This document shows positions 8,260 to 15,994 of a stretch of 33,321 nucleotides of DNA, in pieces. This stretch comes from an uncultured Actinomyces sp. (GTDB taxonomy: Bacteria; Actinomycetota; Actinomycetes; Actinomycetales; Actinomycetaceae). The stretch spans positions 1 to 33,321 of the forward strand of contig CAMPYB010000012.1 of the NCBI GenBank assembly GCA_946998115.1, in the 5' to 3' direction. Position 1 is the stretch's first letter. Each line of letters opens with the position of its first letter. The notes beneath the pieces are model-generated. The model did not search any database. It was not told the DNA's origin and worked only from the letters and a program-made list of their open reading frames with translations. A program made the translations under genes and the position numbers.

Positions 8260-8463
8260 CTATATTTTTTCTAAAAGAGATTTTCTTTCTTCAATTAATG
8301 ACGCATACTCTTCTAAATCTTTTTCAGTTGAATATTCGACTATAAATCGTTTCCCATAGCTTTTAGTCATAGCTTTCATGCGAGCTATTTTACCTTTTTC
8401 AGTATTAGCGTATTTTTTATAAGCTCTTTTTAGCGAGTCTTTTCTTTTTTCCTCATTCGTCAT
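8260..8463 (-). CDS. small basic protein of unknown function
   Basis: 67 residues, very rich in K, E and R, predicted almost entirely helical, with no membrane segment. The sequence runs KRAYKKYANTEKGKIARMKA, then SYGKRFIVEYSTEKDLEEYA, then a charged helix ending ERKSLLEKI. The second half loosely resembles small ribbon-helix-helix-like or phage-type proteins (a short strand followed by two helices), but I do not recognise it. The start is well supported: AGAGG lies 7 bases before ATG. The promoter has a good -35 and -10 and its spacer is a Fur/Zur-like box, so expression is probably metal- or redox-controlled (inference). It stands alone. Confidence 0.65.
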   Translation of the reverse strand: MTNEEKRKDSLKRAYKKYANTEKGKIARMKAMTKSYGKRFIVEYSTEKDLEEYASLIEERKSLLEKI

Positions 8464-8503
8464 ATAAATCCTCTTTGAAATATAAGGTAGTATATAAGAT
8501 TAT

Positions 8504-8532
8504 ATTATATTTATAATCATTATCATTAGCAA
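8504..8532 (-). promoter_or_regulatory. promoter with Fur/Zur-type 7-1-7 operator in its spacer
   Basis: Read on the minus strand: -35 TTGCTA (8532-8527), a 17-base spacer, -10 TATAAT (8509-8504). The spacer contains TGATAAT-G-ATTATAA (8525-8511), one base off a perfect 7-1-7 inverted repeat of the kind bound by Fur-family repressors (Fur, Zur, PerR). It lies about 40 bases upstream of the 67-residue gene. Which regulator binds is not decidable from sequence. Confidence 0.6.
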
Positions 8533-8796
8533 GAGAAAATTTCTACTCAATAATACTAAATCGTATACAGTGCATAAGACAAACAACAGTTGCAATATAA
8601 ATAAAAAATGCGTCAATAATACACAATTCAAAGAAAAAATTTTAAATACACATTCACAAATTTTTAATAGCGACAAACCAACCACAAAAACCATACACTT
8701 GCATACAATATGAAACTCATGTATTTACGCGACAAAACACGTGCAAACGATGCAAAATTTACATTACAAAATAAAAACTAGATTACAAACCTATAA
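8533..8796. other. intergenic region between the small gene's promoter and dcd
   Basis: AT-rich. A 64-codon open frame on the minus strand (8694-8500) has no ribosome site, encodes only random hydrophobic residues and overlaps the promoter described above. I see nothing else supportable. Confidence 0.5.
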
Positions 8797-9390
8797 TCAA
8801 TCACAAACACTATCGCTCACATCAGCAACATTAAAATTAATATATGACCTTGAAGGAGTCGGGCCACGCTGACCTTGATATCTTGATCCAATAGCACCCT
8901 GACCATAAGGAGCTTTGCACGCTGACATAGTTTTAAAGAAACAAAGCTGACCTATTTTCATACCGGGATACAACAAAATCGGCAAAGTCGCCATATTAGA
9001 AAGCTCCAAAGTAACATGGCCAGAAAATCCTGGATCAACAAACCCAGCAGTAGAATGAGTTATCAACCCTAAACGTCCTAAAGATGATTTTCCTTCAAGC
9101 CTTGCAGCAACATTTGCGCCTAAAGTAACTTTTTCATAAGTCGACCCCAAAACAAATTCACCCGGATGTAAAACGAAAGGCTTATCACTGCCTGCATCAA
9201 ACACGCGAGTAAGTTTATCTTGTTTCACAGCTGGATCAATAACGCTATATTGATGATTGTTAAATAACCTAAAAAAACGATCCAAACGTACGTCAATACT
9301 TGCTGGTTGCACCATCGTCTCATCATATGGCTCTAGACAAATCTCACCATTTTCAACATATTGTATAATATCAGCGTCTGAAAAAATCAT
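8797..9390 (-). CDS. dcd: dCTP deaminase, dUMP-forming type
   Basis: 197 residues. Converts dCTP to dUMP (or dUTP) for thymidylate synthesis in the cytoplasm. The sequence follows the mycobacterial bifunctional Dcd:Dut enzyme nearly block for block: FSDADI, QPASIDVRLD, FVLHPGEFVLGST, RLEGKSSLGRLGL, HSTAGFVDPGFSGHVTLELS (with the catalytic Glu and nearby His), LPILLYPGMKIGQL and the nucleotide-clamping YQGQRGPTPSRSY. The extension after SYINF is ten residues. A TTG three codons upstream could extend the protein, but ATG 9390 matches the family N-terminus. No separate dut gene is in the window. Upstream 9391-9669 (279 bases) shows nothing clear. Confidence 0.97.
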   Translation of the reverse strand: MIFSDADIIQYVENGEICLEPYDETMVQPASIDVRLDRFFRLFNNHQYSVIDPAVKQDKLTRVFDAGSDKPFVLHPGEFVLGSTYEKVTLGANVAARLEGKSSLGRLGLITHSTAGFVDPGFSGHVTLELSNMATLPILLYPGMKIGQLCFFKTMSACKAPYGQGAIGSRYQGQRGPTPSRSYINFNVADVSDSVCD

Positions 9391-9669
9391 TTTATCCAAC
9401 CTGTTATAAACGACTAATTACTATAAATCATTAATACATTTTACTCGTATTATTCAAGGTAACATCTGCACACACTATAATCAATAAAATTCATTTTATT
9501 TCAATAAGCTTATTCAAATAAAATTGTGTTAACATCTTAAATCTCATAAAATTCTGCAAAAATTTTCAAAGCAAATTTCAACAATCACAAAATTGTTACA
9601 ACCATTTACAAACTCATACAATATTTGCATTAATTTCCATAAAATTTTTATAATAACAAAATTAGTGAT

Positions 9670-10272
9670 TTATAAATTTGTTCTACCCTCAAAAGCTTTA
9701 CCAAGCGTTATTTCATCTGCATATTCTAAATCTGATCCGACTGGCAGTCCTGAAGCTAAACGACTCGTTGGTATTTGTATCGCTTGGAGCGTGCGCGCTA
9801 AATATGATGCTGTAGCTTCTCCTTCAATATTCGGATTTGTTGCTATTATGACTTCTTTAATTGCGCTATCACTTAAACGTGACATTAATTGCGGTATACG
9901 CAACTGATTCGGACCTACCCCATTTATTGGATCTATTACTCCACCTAATACATGATACAAGCCATTGTAAGTTCTGGTCTTTTCTATTGCGACAATATCT
10001 TTAGCTTCTTCTACAACGCATATAACACTTTGATCTCTTTTAGGGTTTGAACATATAGCACATTTACTACCGCTGGAAAGATTTGCGCATATTTCGCAAA
10101 ATTGTATTTTTTCTTGCACTTGCAATATTGCTTCGCTTAAAGAATTAATATAACTTTTATCTGCCTGCAAAATATAAAAAGCTATGCGCTGGGCACTTTT
10201 TGGCCCAACACCAGGGAGCCTGCCAAGTTCATCTATTAATGTTTGTAAAGCATTTTCATATATTGCACTCAT
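9670..10272 (-). CDS. recR: recombination mediator RecR
   Basis: 200 residues, the usual length. With RecF and RecO it helps load RecA at single-strand gaps. Visible parts: the N-terminal helix-hairpin-helix (LIDELGRLPGVGPKSAQR), a C4 zinc finger (Cys59, 62, 71, 74), the Toprim domain (ICVVEEAKDI; YHVLGGVIDPINGVGP; EVIIATNPNIEGEATA) and the C-terminal Walker-like tail ending ITLGKAFEGR. It lies 66 bases downstream of dnaX on the same strand, the common dnaX-recR arrangement, but the ybaB/ebfC gene often found between them is absent here. It probably shares the dnaX transcript. Confidence 0.97.
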   Translation of the reverse strand: MSAIYENALQTLIDELGRLPGVGPKSAQRIAFYILQADKSYINSLSEAILQVQEKIQFCEICANLSSGSKCAICSNPKRDQSVICVVEEAKDIVAIEKTRTYNGLYHVLGGVIDPINGVGPNQLRIPQLMSRLSDSAIKEVIIATNPNIEGEATASYLARTLQAIQIPTSRLASGLPVGSDLEYADEITLGKAFEGRTNL

Positions 10273-10338
10273 TTTTTTCCTATTTACTCACTTACACTAA
10301 TGTTGATTTATTCCAAAAATTCCAAAACTGTGATTAAA

Positions 10339-12543
10339 TTATTTTTCAATTTCAGCGTTTAAAATTTTTACTATATTTTCTATACCTACATTTTCTTTCT
10401 TATCTTCTCTATCTTTATTTAGATGATTATCAGCGACATCTTCATTCTTATCCAAGATAGCACGCTGTGAATTTTCAAATTCACCTGTAGAATCAACCAG
10501 CTGTTCATCAGTGTAATAATCATTTTCATCTATATCTTGCTGAGCTGAAACATAAGAATCTTTTGACGATTTCAACACAGACTGCTCATTCGATGCATTT
10601 TGTACATTAGGAGCAAAACTAGTGTGATTTATTTTTTCAAATTCTTTTTCTTCATAAGAATGCACGCCAACTTTTTCATTCATATTAGTATCTTCACTAT
10701 CAATTTTTGCATTAATTGGCGTAACCTTAGCTACTGTATGACTATTTGGCTGGCTAGTATTTACAAAATTCTCGCCCGTTTTTTGTAAATTATCTTTATT
10801 ATCTTCAATTTTTTTATCAGTGGTCGATATTTTTACATTTATACCTAATATTTCTTGTATTGCTTTAACTAAAGTTTCTATATGTGGCCCTGATCTGAAC
10901 ATGTTAGCTAGTGCACTTGTTCCAAAATGTAGATGTAATATATTGTTTTCAAAAGCTCCAGGTTTCGCGTTCCTCGATATTAATGCCCAAGTGGATTTTT
11001 TATGCATTTTCACTTTTTCGCATATTTCATCCCAACGCAGCCTTATTAAATCACTATTTAAGCTAACATTCTCACACGCATTTTTCTCAGGCTGCAATTT
11101 GTTACTTGCTTTTATTTCTTGTTCAGGAATGTTTTTTCGCACATTTTCTGTCATTTGTTTATCAGCAACGCTATTGTTTTGCTTGTTTAAATCAGGCATT
11201 ACTATAGGCTTACCGAAATTAGCTGGAGCCAATGTTTCACCAGGTTTTTTAGTTTTAGCTAAAGTATTAAACTGTTCATCTTCAGGATATATTTGAGTAG
11301 ATAAAACAGAATTTTCTACTAATTGCTTAGTCACATCACTAAACGTATTGTCAGAAAGGTTTTGAATTGGCTTATTTTTTTCGTGATCTTGTGTGTCAGT
11401 ATTATTCAAATCAACTGTCGTCACTGAACTTGCACAGTTTTCAATCGCAGGAACTATTATTCTTGCACACAATAATTCTAAATGTATTCTAGCTGAAGTT
11501 GCTCCAACTATTTCATTCAAAGCTTGCACACAGCAATCAGCGGCGTTTCTCAAATTCTGCAATCCCCACATTTGTGTCTGTTTGCGCATTTTTTCAAACT
11601 GTTCATCACTGTATGTATTCAAAACTGTTTTGGCGTGGTTTTCAGATATGCCAATCAATATCAAATCTCTAATTTTTTGCAATAAATCTTCTATGAAACG
11701 TTTAGGATCTTGTCCGGAATCAACTATTTTTTCAACTAATTCGTAAACAAGAGCTCCATCCTTCGTGGCAAAAGCGTCGATTATGGAATCAAGCATTGCT
11801 GTATCGGTGTACCCTAAAAGTTGTCTCGTGCTTTCATAGTCAAGCGTATTATTATCACATCCAGCTATGCATTGATCAAGTATAGATAAAGTATCTCTAA
11901 CACTACCTGCACCAGCTCTAATTATCATGTTAATCACAGAATTATCGCATTTGATTTTTTCTTGTTCACATATTTTAATCAAAAAATCACGCAAAATTTT
12001 TGGGGCAACAAGCCTAAATGGATAGTGGTGTGTTCTAGATTTTATTGTACTAATTACTTTTTCAGGTTCAGTTGTAGCGAAAATAAATTTCACATGTTCA
12101 GGAGGTTCTTCCACTAATTTTAAAAGCGCGTTAAAACCTTGAGTTGTGACCATATGAGCTTCGTCGAGGATAAATATTTTATACCTGTCTCTAACTGGAG
12201 CGAAAAAAGCTTTTTCTCTAAGAGCTCTTGCTTCATCTACACCGTTATGACTTGCAGCATCTATTTCAACTACGTCCAAAGAGCCTCCGCCATTTATAGA
12301 TAAGTCAATGCAAGACGAGCATTTTCCGCAAGGATTAGGTGTTGGACCTTCTTTGCAGTTCAAACATCTTGCCATTATGCGTGCGCTTGTAGTTTTACCG
12401 CATCCTCTTGGCCCAGAAAAAAGGTATGCATGATTTATACGTCCTGATTTTAAAGAATTTTTCAAAGGTTCTGTAACCTGTTGTTGACCGATTACTTCGT
12501 CGAATGTTTGAGGTCTATATCTTCTATAAATTGCATGTATCAT
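10339..12543 (-). CDS. dnaX: DNA polymerase III subunit gamma/tau
   Basis: 734 residues. The clamp-loader ATPase that loads the beta clamp and links it to the polymerase. N-terminal AAA+ domain: Walker A GPRGCGKT (44-51), a zinc knuckle with Cys63, 72, 75 and 78, Walker B FILDEAH (124-130), and a sensor segment with TIKSR (166-170). Domains II-III end near residue 370. After that comes a long, polar, poorly conserved tau-specific region rich in N, D, K and S, with one folded block near RLRWDEICEKVKMHKKSTW. An A7 run at codons 388-390 could give a gamma-like product by -1 frameshift. A -10 TATAAT lies at 12575-12570. ffs is just upstream on the same strand and recR just downstream. Confidence 0.97.
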   Translation of the reverse strand: MIHAIYRRYRPQTFDEVIGQQQVTEPLKNSLKSGRINHAYLFSGPRGCGKTTSARIMARCLNCKEGPTPNPCGKCSSCIDLSINGGGSLDVVEIDAASHNGVDEARALREKAFFAPVRDRYKIFILDEAHMVTTQGFNALLKLVEEPPEHVKFIFATTEPEKVISTIKSRTHHYPFRLVAPKILRDFLIKICEQEKIKCDNSVINMIIRAGAGSVRDTLSILDQCIAGCDNNTLDYESTRQLLGYTDTAMLDSIIDAFATKDGALVYELVEKIVDSGQDPKRFIEDLLQKIRDLILIGISENHAKTVLNTYSDEQFEKMRKQTQMWGLQNLRNAADCCVQALNEIVGATSARIHLELLCARIIVPAIENCASSVTTVDLNNTDTQDHEKNKPIQNLSDNTFSDVTKQLVENSVLSTQIYPEDEQFNTLAKTKKPGETLAPANFGKPIVMPDLNKQNNSVADKQMTENVRKNIPEQEIKASNKLQPEKNACENVSLNSDLIRLRWDEICEKVKMHKKSTWALISRNAKPGAFENNILHLHFGTSALANMFRSGPHIETLVKAIQEILGINVKISTTDKKIEDNKDNLQKTGENFVNTSQPNSHTVAKVTPINAKIDSEDTNMNEKVGVHSYEEKEFEKINHTSFAPNVQNASNEQSVLKSSKDSYVSAQQDIDENDYYTDEQLVDSTGEFENSQRAILDKNEDVADNHLNKDREDKKENVGIENIVKILNAEIEK
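11372..11381 (-). promoter_or_regulatory. possible -1 frameshift site in dnaX
   Basis: On the coding strand, codons 388-390 are GAA AAA AAT, giving the slippery heptamer A AAA AAT (11380-11374). A slip to -1 meets TAA at once (11374-11372) and would end the protein at about residue 390, right after the clamp-loader domains, as in the E. coli gamma product. I see no convincing upstream SD-like stimulator or downstream hairpin, and A7 runs are common in AT-rich DNA. Confidence 0.35.
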
Positions 12544-12685
12544 GTAATACCCATCTGTAGATTAGTTTAATTATACTGTTTTGTTTTTATATTTGTACCC
12601 TCGTTTATTTGCAATTAAATTGTTACATGCAAGTAAATTTTTATTTTTTATAATTAGTTCGCTAAATGAATTTTAAAATAAAAAT

Positions 12686-12773
12686 GACTCCGACACATAC
12701 CCGTCAGAGCCTATTTATCCTTGCTACATTCCTGTCCTGGGGAGGTTCATAAGATAACGCCACATGTGGAGTC
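12686..12773 (-). ncRNA. ffs: signal recognition particle RNA, small bacterial type
   Basis: The minus strand carries the SRP domain IV core: AACCTCCCCAGGACAGGAAT followed by GTAGCAAGGATAA, matching the symmetric and asymmetric loops bound by Ffh. Terminal bases GACTCC and GGAGTC (12773-12768, 12691-12686) pair to close the hairpin. A T-rich tail (ATTTTTATTTT) follows at 12685. It lies upstream of dnaX on the same strand, the usual actinobacterial setting. The ends are estimated to a few bases. Confidence 0.93.
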
Positions 12774-12779
12774 GTAATC

Positions 12780-12808
12780 ATGATACACAATTATAATTTG
12801 TTTTTCAA
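12780..12808 (-). promoter_or_regulatory. ffs promoter
   Basis: Minus strand: -35 TTGAAA (12808-12803), 17-base spacer, -10 TATCAT (12785-12780). Transcription would start near 12774, exactly at the 5' end of the SRP RNA. Confidence 0.7.
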
Positions 12809-12824
12809 AAATTTATATAAAGAT

Positions 12825-12853
12825 TTGCCTTATTTAATTTTTTTAAATATAAT
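12825..12853 (+). promoter_or_regulatory. tRNA-Ser promoter
   Basis: -35 TTGCCT (12825-12830), 17-base spacer, -10 TATAAT (12848-12853). The start would be about 12860, five bases before the tRNA. Confidence 0.75.
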
Positions 12854-12864
12854 CGATGTTTGTT

Positions 12865-12952
12865 GGAGAATTCGCCTAGTGGCCTATGGCGCACGCTTGG
12901 AAAGCGTGTTGGGTGCAAGCCCTCGGGGGTTCGAATCCCCCATTCTCCGCCA
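12865..12952 (+). tRNA. tRNA-Ser (anticodon GGA)
   Basis: Acceptor stem GGAGAAT/ATTCTCC, anticodon stem-loop CACGC-TTGGAAA-GCGTG with anticodon GGA, a long class II variable arm, T-arm with GGTTCGAATCC, discriminator G and an encoded CCA (12950-12952). Confidence 0.98.
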
Positions 12953-13094
12953 TTTGTTGTTTCAAGTTTATAATTTGTTTATTACCTATTTTCATCTATG
13001 TAAATAATTTTTCAGTTATCCACATTTTAAAATTTTATAGGTATTATAAAAAATTTATTACGTATAATTAAAAGAAAAATTATTTAGAGGTGCT

Positions 13095-15215
13095 ATGAAT
13101 ATACTCATCATATTATCTGCTTTTATTGGATTAGTTGTTTTAGGAACTATAATAAGCAATGCTGTTGAGCGCATACCTACACCTTTAATTCAAATAATTT
13201 TAGGTTGCATATTAAGTGCTTCTCCTATTATTTTAGATTTTAATTTTAATTCTGAAATATTTTTGATGTTAATTATTGTGCCAATTTTATTTACTGATGC
13301 TTTTAAAATTTCTAGAACAGATTTTTGGACTTATAAAAAACCTATATTACTCACAGCAATTGCTTTAGTGCTATTTAGCGTAATAGTTGTGGGAAGCATA
13401 ATATACTTACTAATTCCAGCAATGCCTTTATCTGTATCTTTTGCATTAGCAGCTATTCTTTCACCCACAGATGCTGTCGCAGTAAAATCTATTTTAAAAG
13501 GAGTCAAACTACCGAAAGGATTAATGCAAATTTTAGAAGGTGAATCTCTTCTAAACGACGCATCCGGCGTAGTATCTTTCAACATAGCAATAACAGCAAT
13601 TATAACTAATACTTTTTCCTTAACACATGTAACAGGAAAACTCGTATTTGTAGTAATAATTGGGACAATATTCGCAACAATTATCGGTATTACGCTAGTT
13701 TCTATTAAAAAAATATTAAACATTCTCGTAGGCTCAGAAGCAAATGTTTTAGTTTTATTTCAACTTTTCACTCCTATAGGCGTATATTTTTTAGCTGAAC
13801 ATATTGGAATTTCAGGTATATTAACTGTAGTAATAACAGGTCTAATATATAATTTGGAAAAAGATTTATATCAACATAATTCACTAAATAGCAGAACATC
13901 AATATTAATCGATTCAGCACAAGAAATTTTTAGTTATGTTCTCAACGGCTTTGTTTTCATTCTTCTCGGATATTTATTACCAGACATTTTCATTCAAATG
14001 GTAAAAAACCCAGAATTACATATAAATATAGTTACAATGTATATTCCAGTGATAACTCTAGTTTTAATGTTAGTACGTTTTGCATTCGTATATGTTTTAT
14101 ACAACCAATTTCAGTCACACGATTCAATTTCCAATAAGAAAATTTTTAAAAAATTAGTTAAGAAAAAAGTAGACTTCATCAACTTATCACGCGTTAAATA
14201 TTCCATTACAGCTTCTTTATGCGGAGTACACGGAACTATAACTATAGCTGTAAGTTTGCTAATACCAGTATATTTACCTAACGGTGATTTATTCCCATTG
14301 AGAAATAGTATTATTTATATAGCTAGCGGTGTGGTAATTTTAAGTATATTGATCGCGATAATAGCGTTACCTCTCATGTTTAAAAATGATCCAAATGAAA
14401 ATCAAAATAAAGAAGAATACATAAATCTAAACACTGTACATGAACAAATTTTAAAATACACAATTCGTAAATTAAAAAAACAACGACACGACGAAAATGA
14501 TATAAAAAGAAAAATAGCAATAGCGATTGTAATACAAAATTTACAAGCTCAGGAAATAACTATTTGCAATAATTCAACTTATTTAGAACGCGAAATGCAT
14601 AAAATTTACAATCAAGTTTTAAAAGCTGAAAATAAAAAAATCAAAGAATGGGAAAACAATTGCAAATTCAATAAATCCACTATAAATATTATAAAAGTCA
14701 TGCAAATGCACAGAACTAAAACATTAAATTATTCTATGCTTCGACAAATTTTATTATTAATACAAATCAGTTTAAAAGGAGCATATTTCACACGTGCAGG
14801 AATAAAATCTTATTTTCAAAATAATCCTCAAATAAATGATTTTCTTAAAAATAAAAATGATGAAAAATTAATTGAAGAACTAGGCAAAATTAAAACTACA
14901 TTATTGGAAGCTCATAATGAAATAAATAATATAGCTGTAGAAGTCATACAAAATTTGCGTACAAATGAAAATAGTTTAGCAACTGAAATAGTTATCGATG
15001 CATATAAAAACTTTGCCACAACATATTTTACTGTTTTCATATTAGGCGAATCATACAATCAGGAATTGAAAGAAATAGAAATAGAAGCTGTACGTATACA
15101 AAAAGCTCAAATTAAACTAATGAAAAAAAATAAGCAAATAACTATAGAAAACGCGGAAAAAATATTGAGAAATTTAACTCACAACGAAAGTCTAGTTTTA
15201 GATTCAAATCCATAA
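13095..15215 (+). CDS. CPA1-type Na+/H+ antiporter
   Basis: 706 residues. An N-terminal membrane domain (about residues 1-430, 11-13 helices) belongs to the monovalent cation:proton antiporter family and exchanges Na+ (or K+) for H+ at the cell membrane. SPTDAVAVKSIL (123-134) and EGESLLNDASGVV (148-160) are the signatures; Asn154-Asp155 is the ND pair of electroneutral CPA1 members. A late motif HGTITIAVSLLIP is also typical. Residues ~440-706 form a long, soluble, charged helical tail that probably regulates transport; NhaP-type antiporters often have one. Start ATG with AGAGG 7 bases upstream. It is separated from the convergent LytR_C gene by 10 bases. Ion specificity cannot be read from sequence. 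Confidence 0.9.
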   Translation: MNILIILSAFIGLVVLGTIISNAVERIPTPLIQIILGCILSASPIILDFNFNSEIFLMLIIVPILFTDAFKISRTDFWTYKKPILLTAIALVLFSVIVVGSIIYLLIPAMPLSVSFALAAILSPTDAVAVKSILKGVKLPKGLMQILEGESLLNDASGVVSFNIAITAIITNTFSLTHVTGKLVFVVIIGTIFATIIGITLVSIKKILNILVGSEANVLVLFQLFTPIGVYFLAEHIGISGILTVVITGLIYNLEKDLYQHNSLNSRTSILIDSAQEIFSYVLNGFVFILLGYLLPDIFIQMVKNPELHINIVTMYIPVITLVLMLVRFAFVYVLYNQFQSHDSISNKKIFKKLVKKKVDFINLSRVKYSITASLCGVHGTITIAVSLLIPVYLPNGDLFPLRNSIIYIASGVVILSILIAIIALPLMFKNDPNENQNKEEYINLNTVHEQILKYTIRKLKKQRHDENDIKRKIAIAIVIQNLQAQEITICNNSTYLEREMHKIYNQVLKAENKKIKEWENNCKFNKSTINIIKVMQMHRTKTLNYSMLRQILLLIQISLKGAYFTRAGIKSYFQNNPQINDFLKNKNDEKLIEELGKIKTTLLEAHNEINNIAVEVIQNLRTNENSLATEIVIDAYKNFATTYFTVFILGESYNQELKEIEIEAVRIQKAQIKLMKKNKQITIENAEKILRNLTHNESLVLDSNP

Positions 15216-15225
15216 ATTATAAACT

Positions 15226-15768
15226 TTATGACTTTATACATTTTTCGACATTTTTAAGCGGTTTTTTCAATAATTGCAAAAATTGTGTATCAGACAAAAT
15301 ATTTGTAAATTGCTCGCCGAGTATTATTTCAATATTTTCAATATTTTCTTTATAAATTATTTTATAATCAGAAAAATTTAAAGCGACAGAATACGCTTTA
15401 TCTATGTCTTTTTTATTAGTAAAAATTTGCACACTTGTTTCAAATTTAGTACTTGTATTACCAACAAAAGCAACATTGATATTTCTTTTTTTCAATTGAT
15501 CAGCAACTTTACTAGCAAGTCCTGCTTTATCAGTAGAATTCAAAACACTGACTTTAATATTTTTATATTTTACAGGTTTAATATTCTCCTCGCTCAAACA
15601 AGGATAATCACCAGTAGTTATAGAAACGGGAGCTTTAGCAAAACCTATACCAAAAGGAATAGGAATTATTCCTAACGCAAATAAAATAGCAAAAGGAAAT
15701 ATTATAATCATTGTCACAATTATTTTACCTATAAGGAAACTACCCTTATGACCATTCCTGTTTTCCAA
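15226..15768 (-). CDS. membrane-anchored LytR_C-domain protein
   Basis: 180 residues. A short basic N-terminus, one membrane anchor (about 13-40, with TMIIIFPFAILFALGIIPIP), then an extracytoplasmic LytR_C domain: KNIKVSVLNSTDKAGLASKVADQL, a KRNINVAFVGN strand, and IEIILGEQFTNIL. In Actinobacteria this domain occurs attached to LytR-CpsA-Psr proteins or as stand-alone secreted or anchored proteins with an ill-defined role at the cell envelope. Here it stands alone without the catalytic LCP domain. The start is TTG at 15768, supported by AGGA 6 bases upstream; no ATG is available early in the frame. Confidence 0.8.
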   Translation of the reverse strand: MENRNGHKGSFLIGKIIVTMIIIFPFAILFALGIIPIPFGIGFAKAPVSITTGDYPCLSEENIKPVKYKNIKVSVLNSTDKAGLASKVADQLKKRNINVAFVGNTSTKFETSVQIFTNKKDIDKAYSVALNFSDYKIIYKENIENIEIILGEQFTNILSDTQFLQLLKKPLKNVEKCIKS

Positions 15769-15994
15769 AAATAATCCTAAACCTAAATGCTTCTTATCAA
15801 GTTATAAACTAATTTACACATTTTAGCTTAATAATATATTGTCATGCCATATTATCGCGCATAAAATACAATCCTATTCTAAAATATTTTTAATGTTTCC
15901 TAAATAAACAATAGTTAATTCATTATTTTTCCATGTAAACTTGAATATACACCACTATTTGCAAACTTGCATACACCAACACAGAAAGATAGTA

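Noticed and set aside
8500..8694. 64-codon open frame on the minus strand
   Set aside because: No ribosome site, random hydrophobic composition, and overlaps the promoter and operator of the 67-residue gene.
10806..10815. Second A7 run in dnaX as a frameshift site
   Set aside because: The frame does not give a proper slippery heptamer and it lies far downstream in the tau-specific tail.
13016..13024. Perfect DnaA box TTATCCACA upstream of the antiporter gene
   Set aside because: Single copy with no cluster and no AT-rich unwinding repeats next to it; one such 9-mer in 33 kb of this composition is expected by chance, so it is not called an origin.
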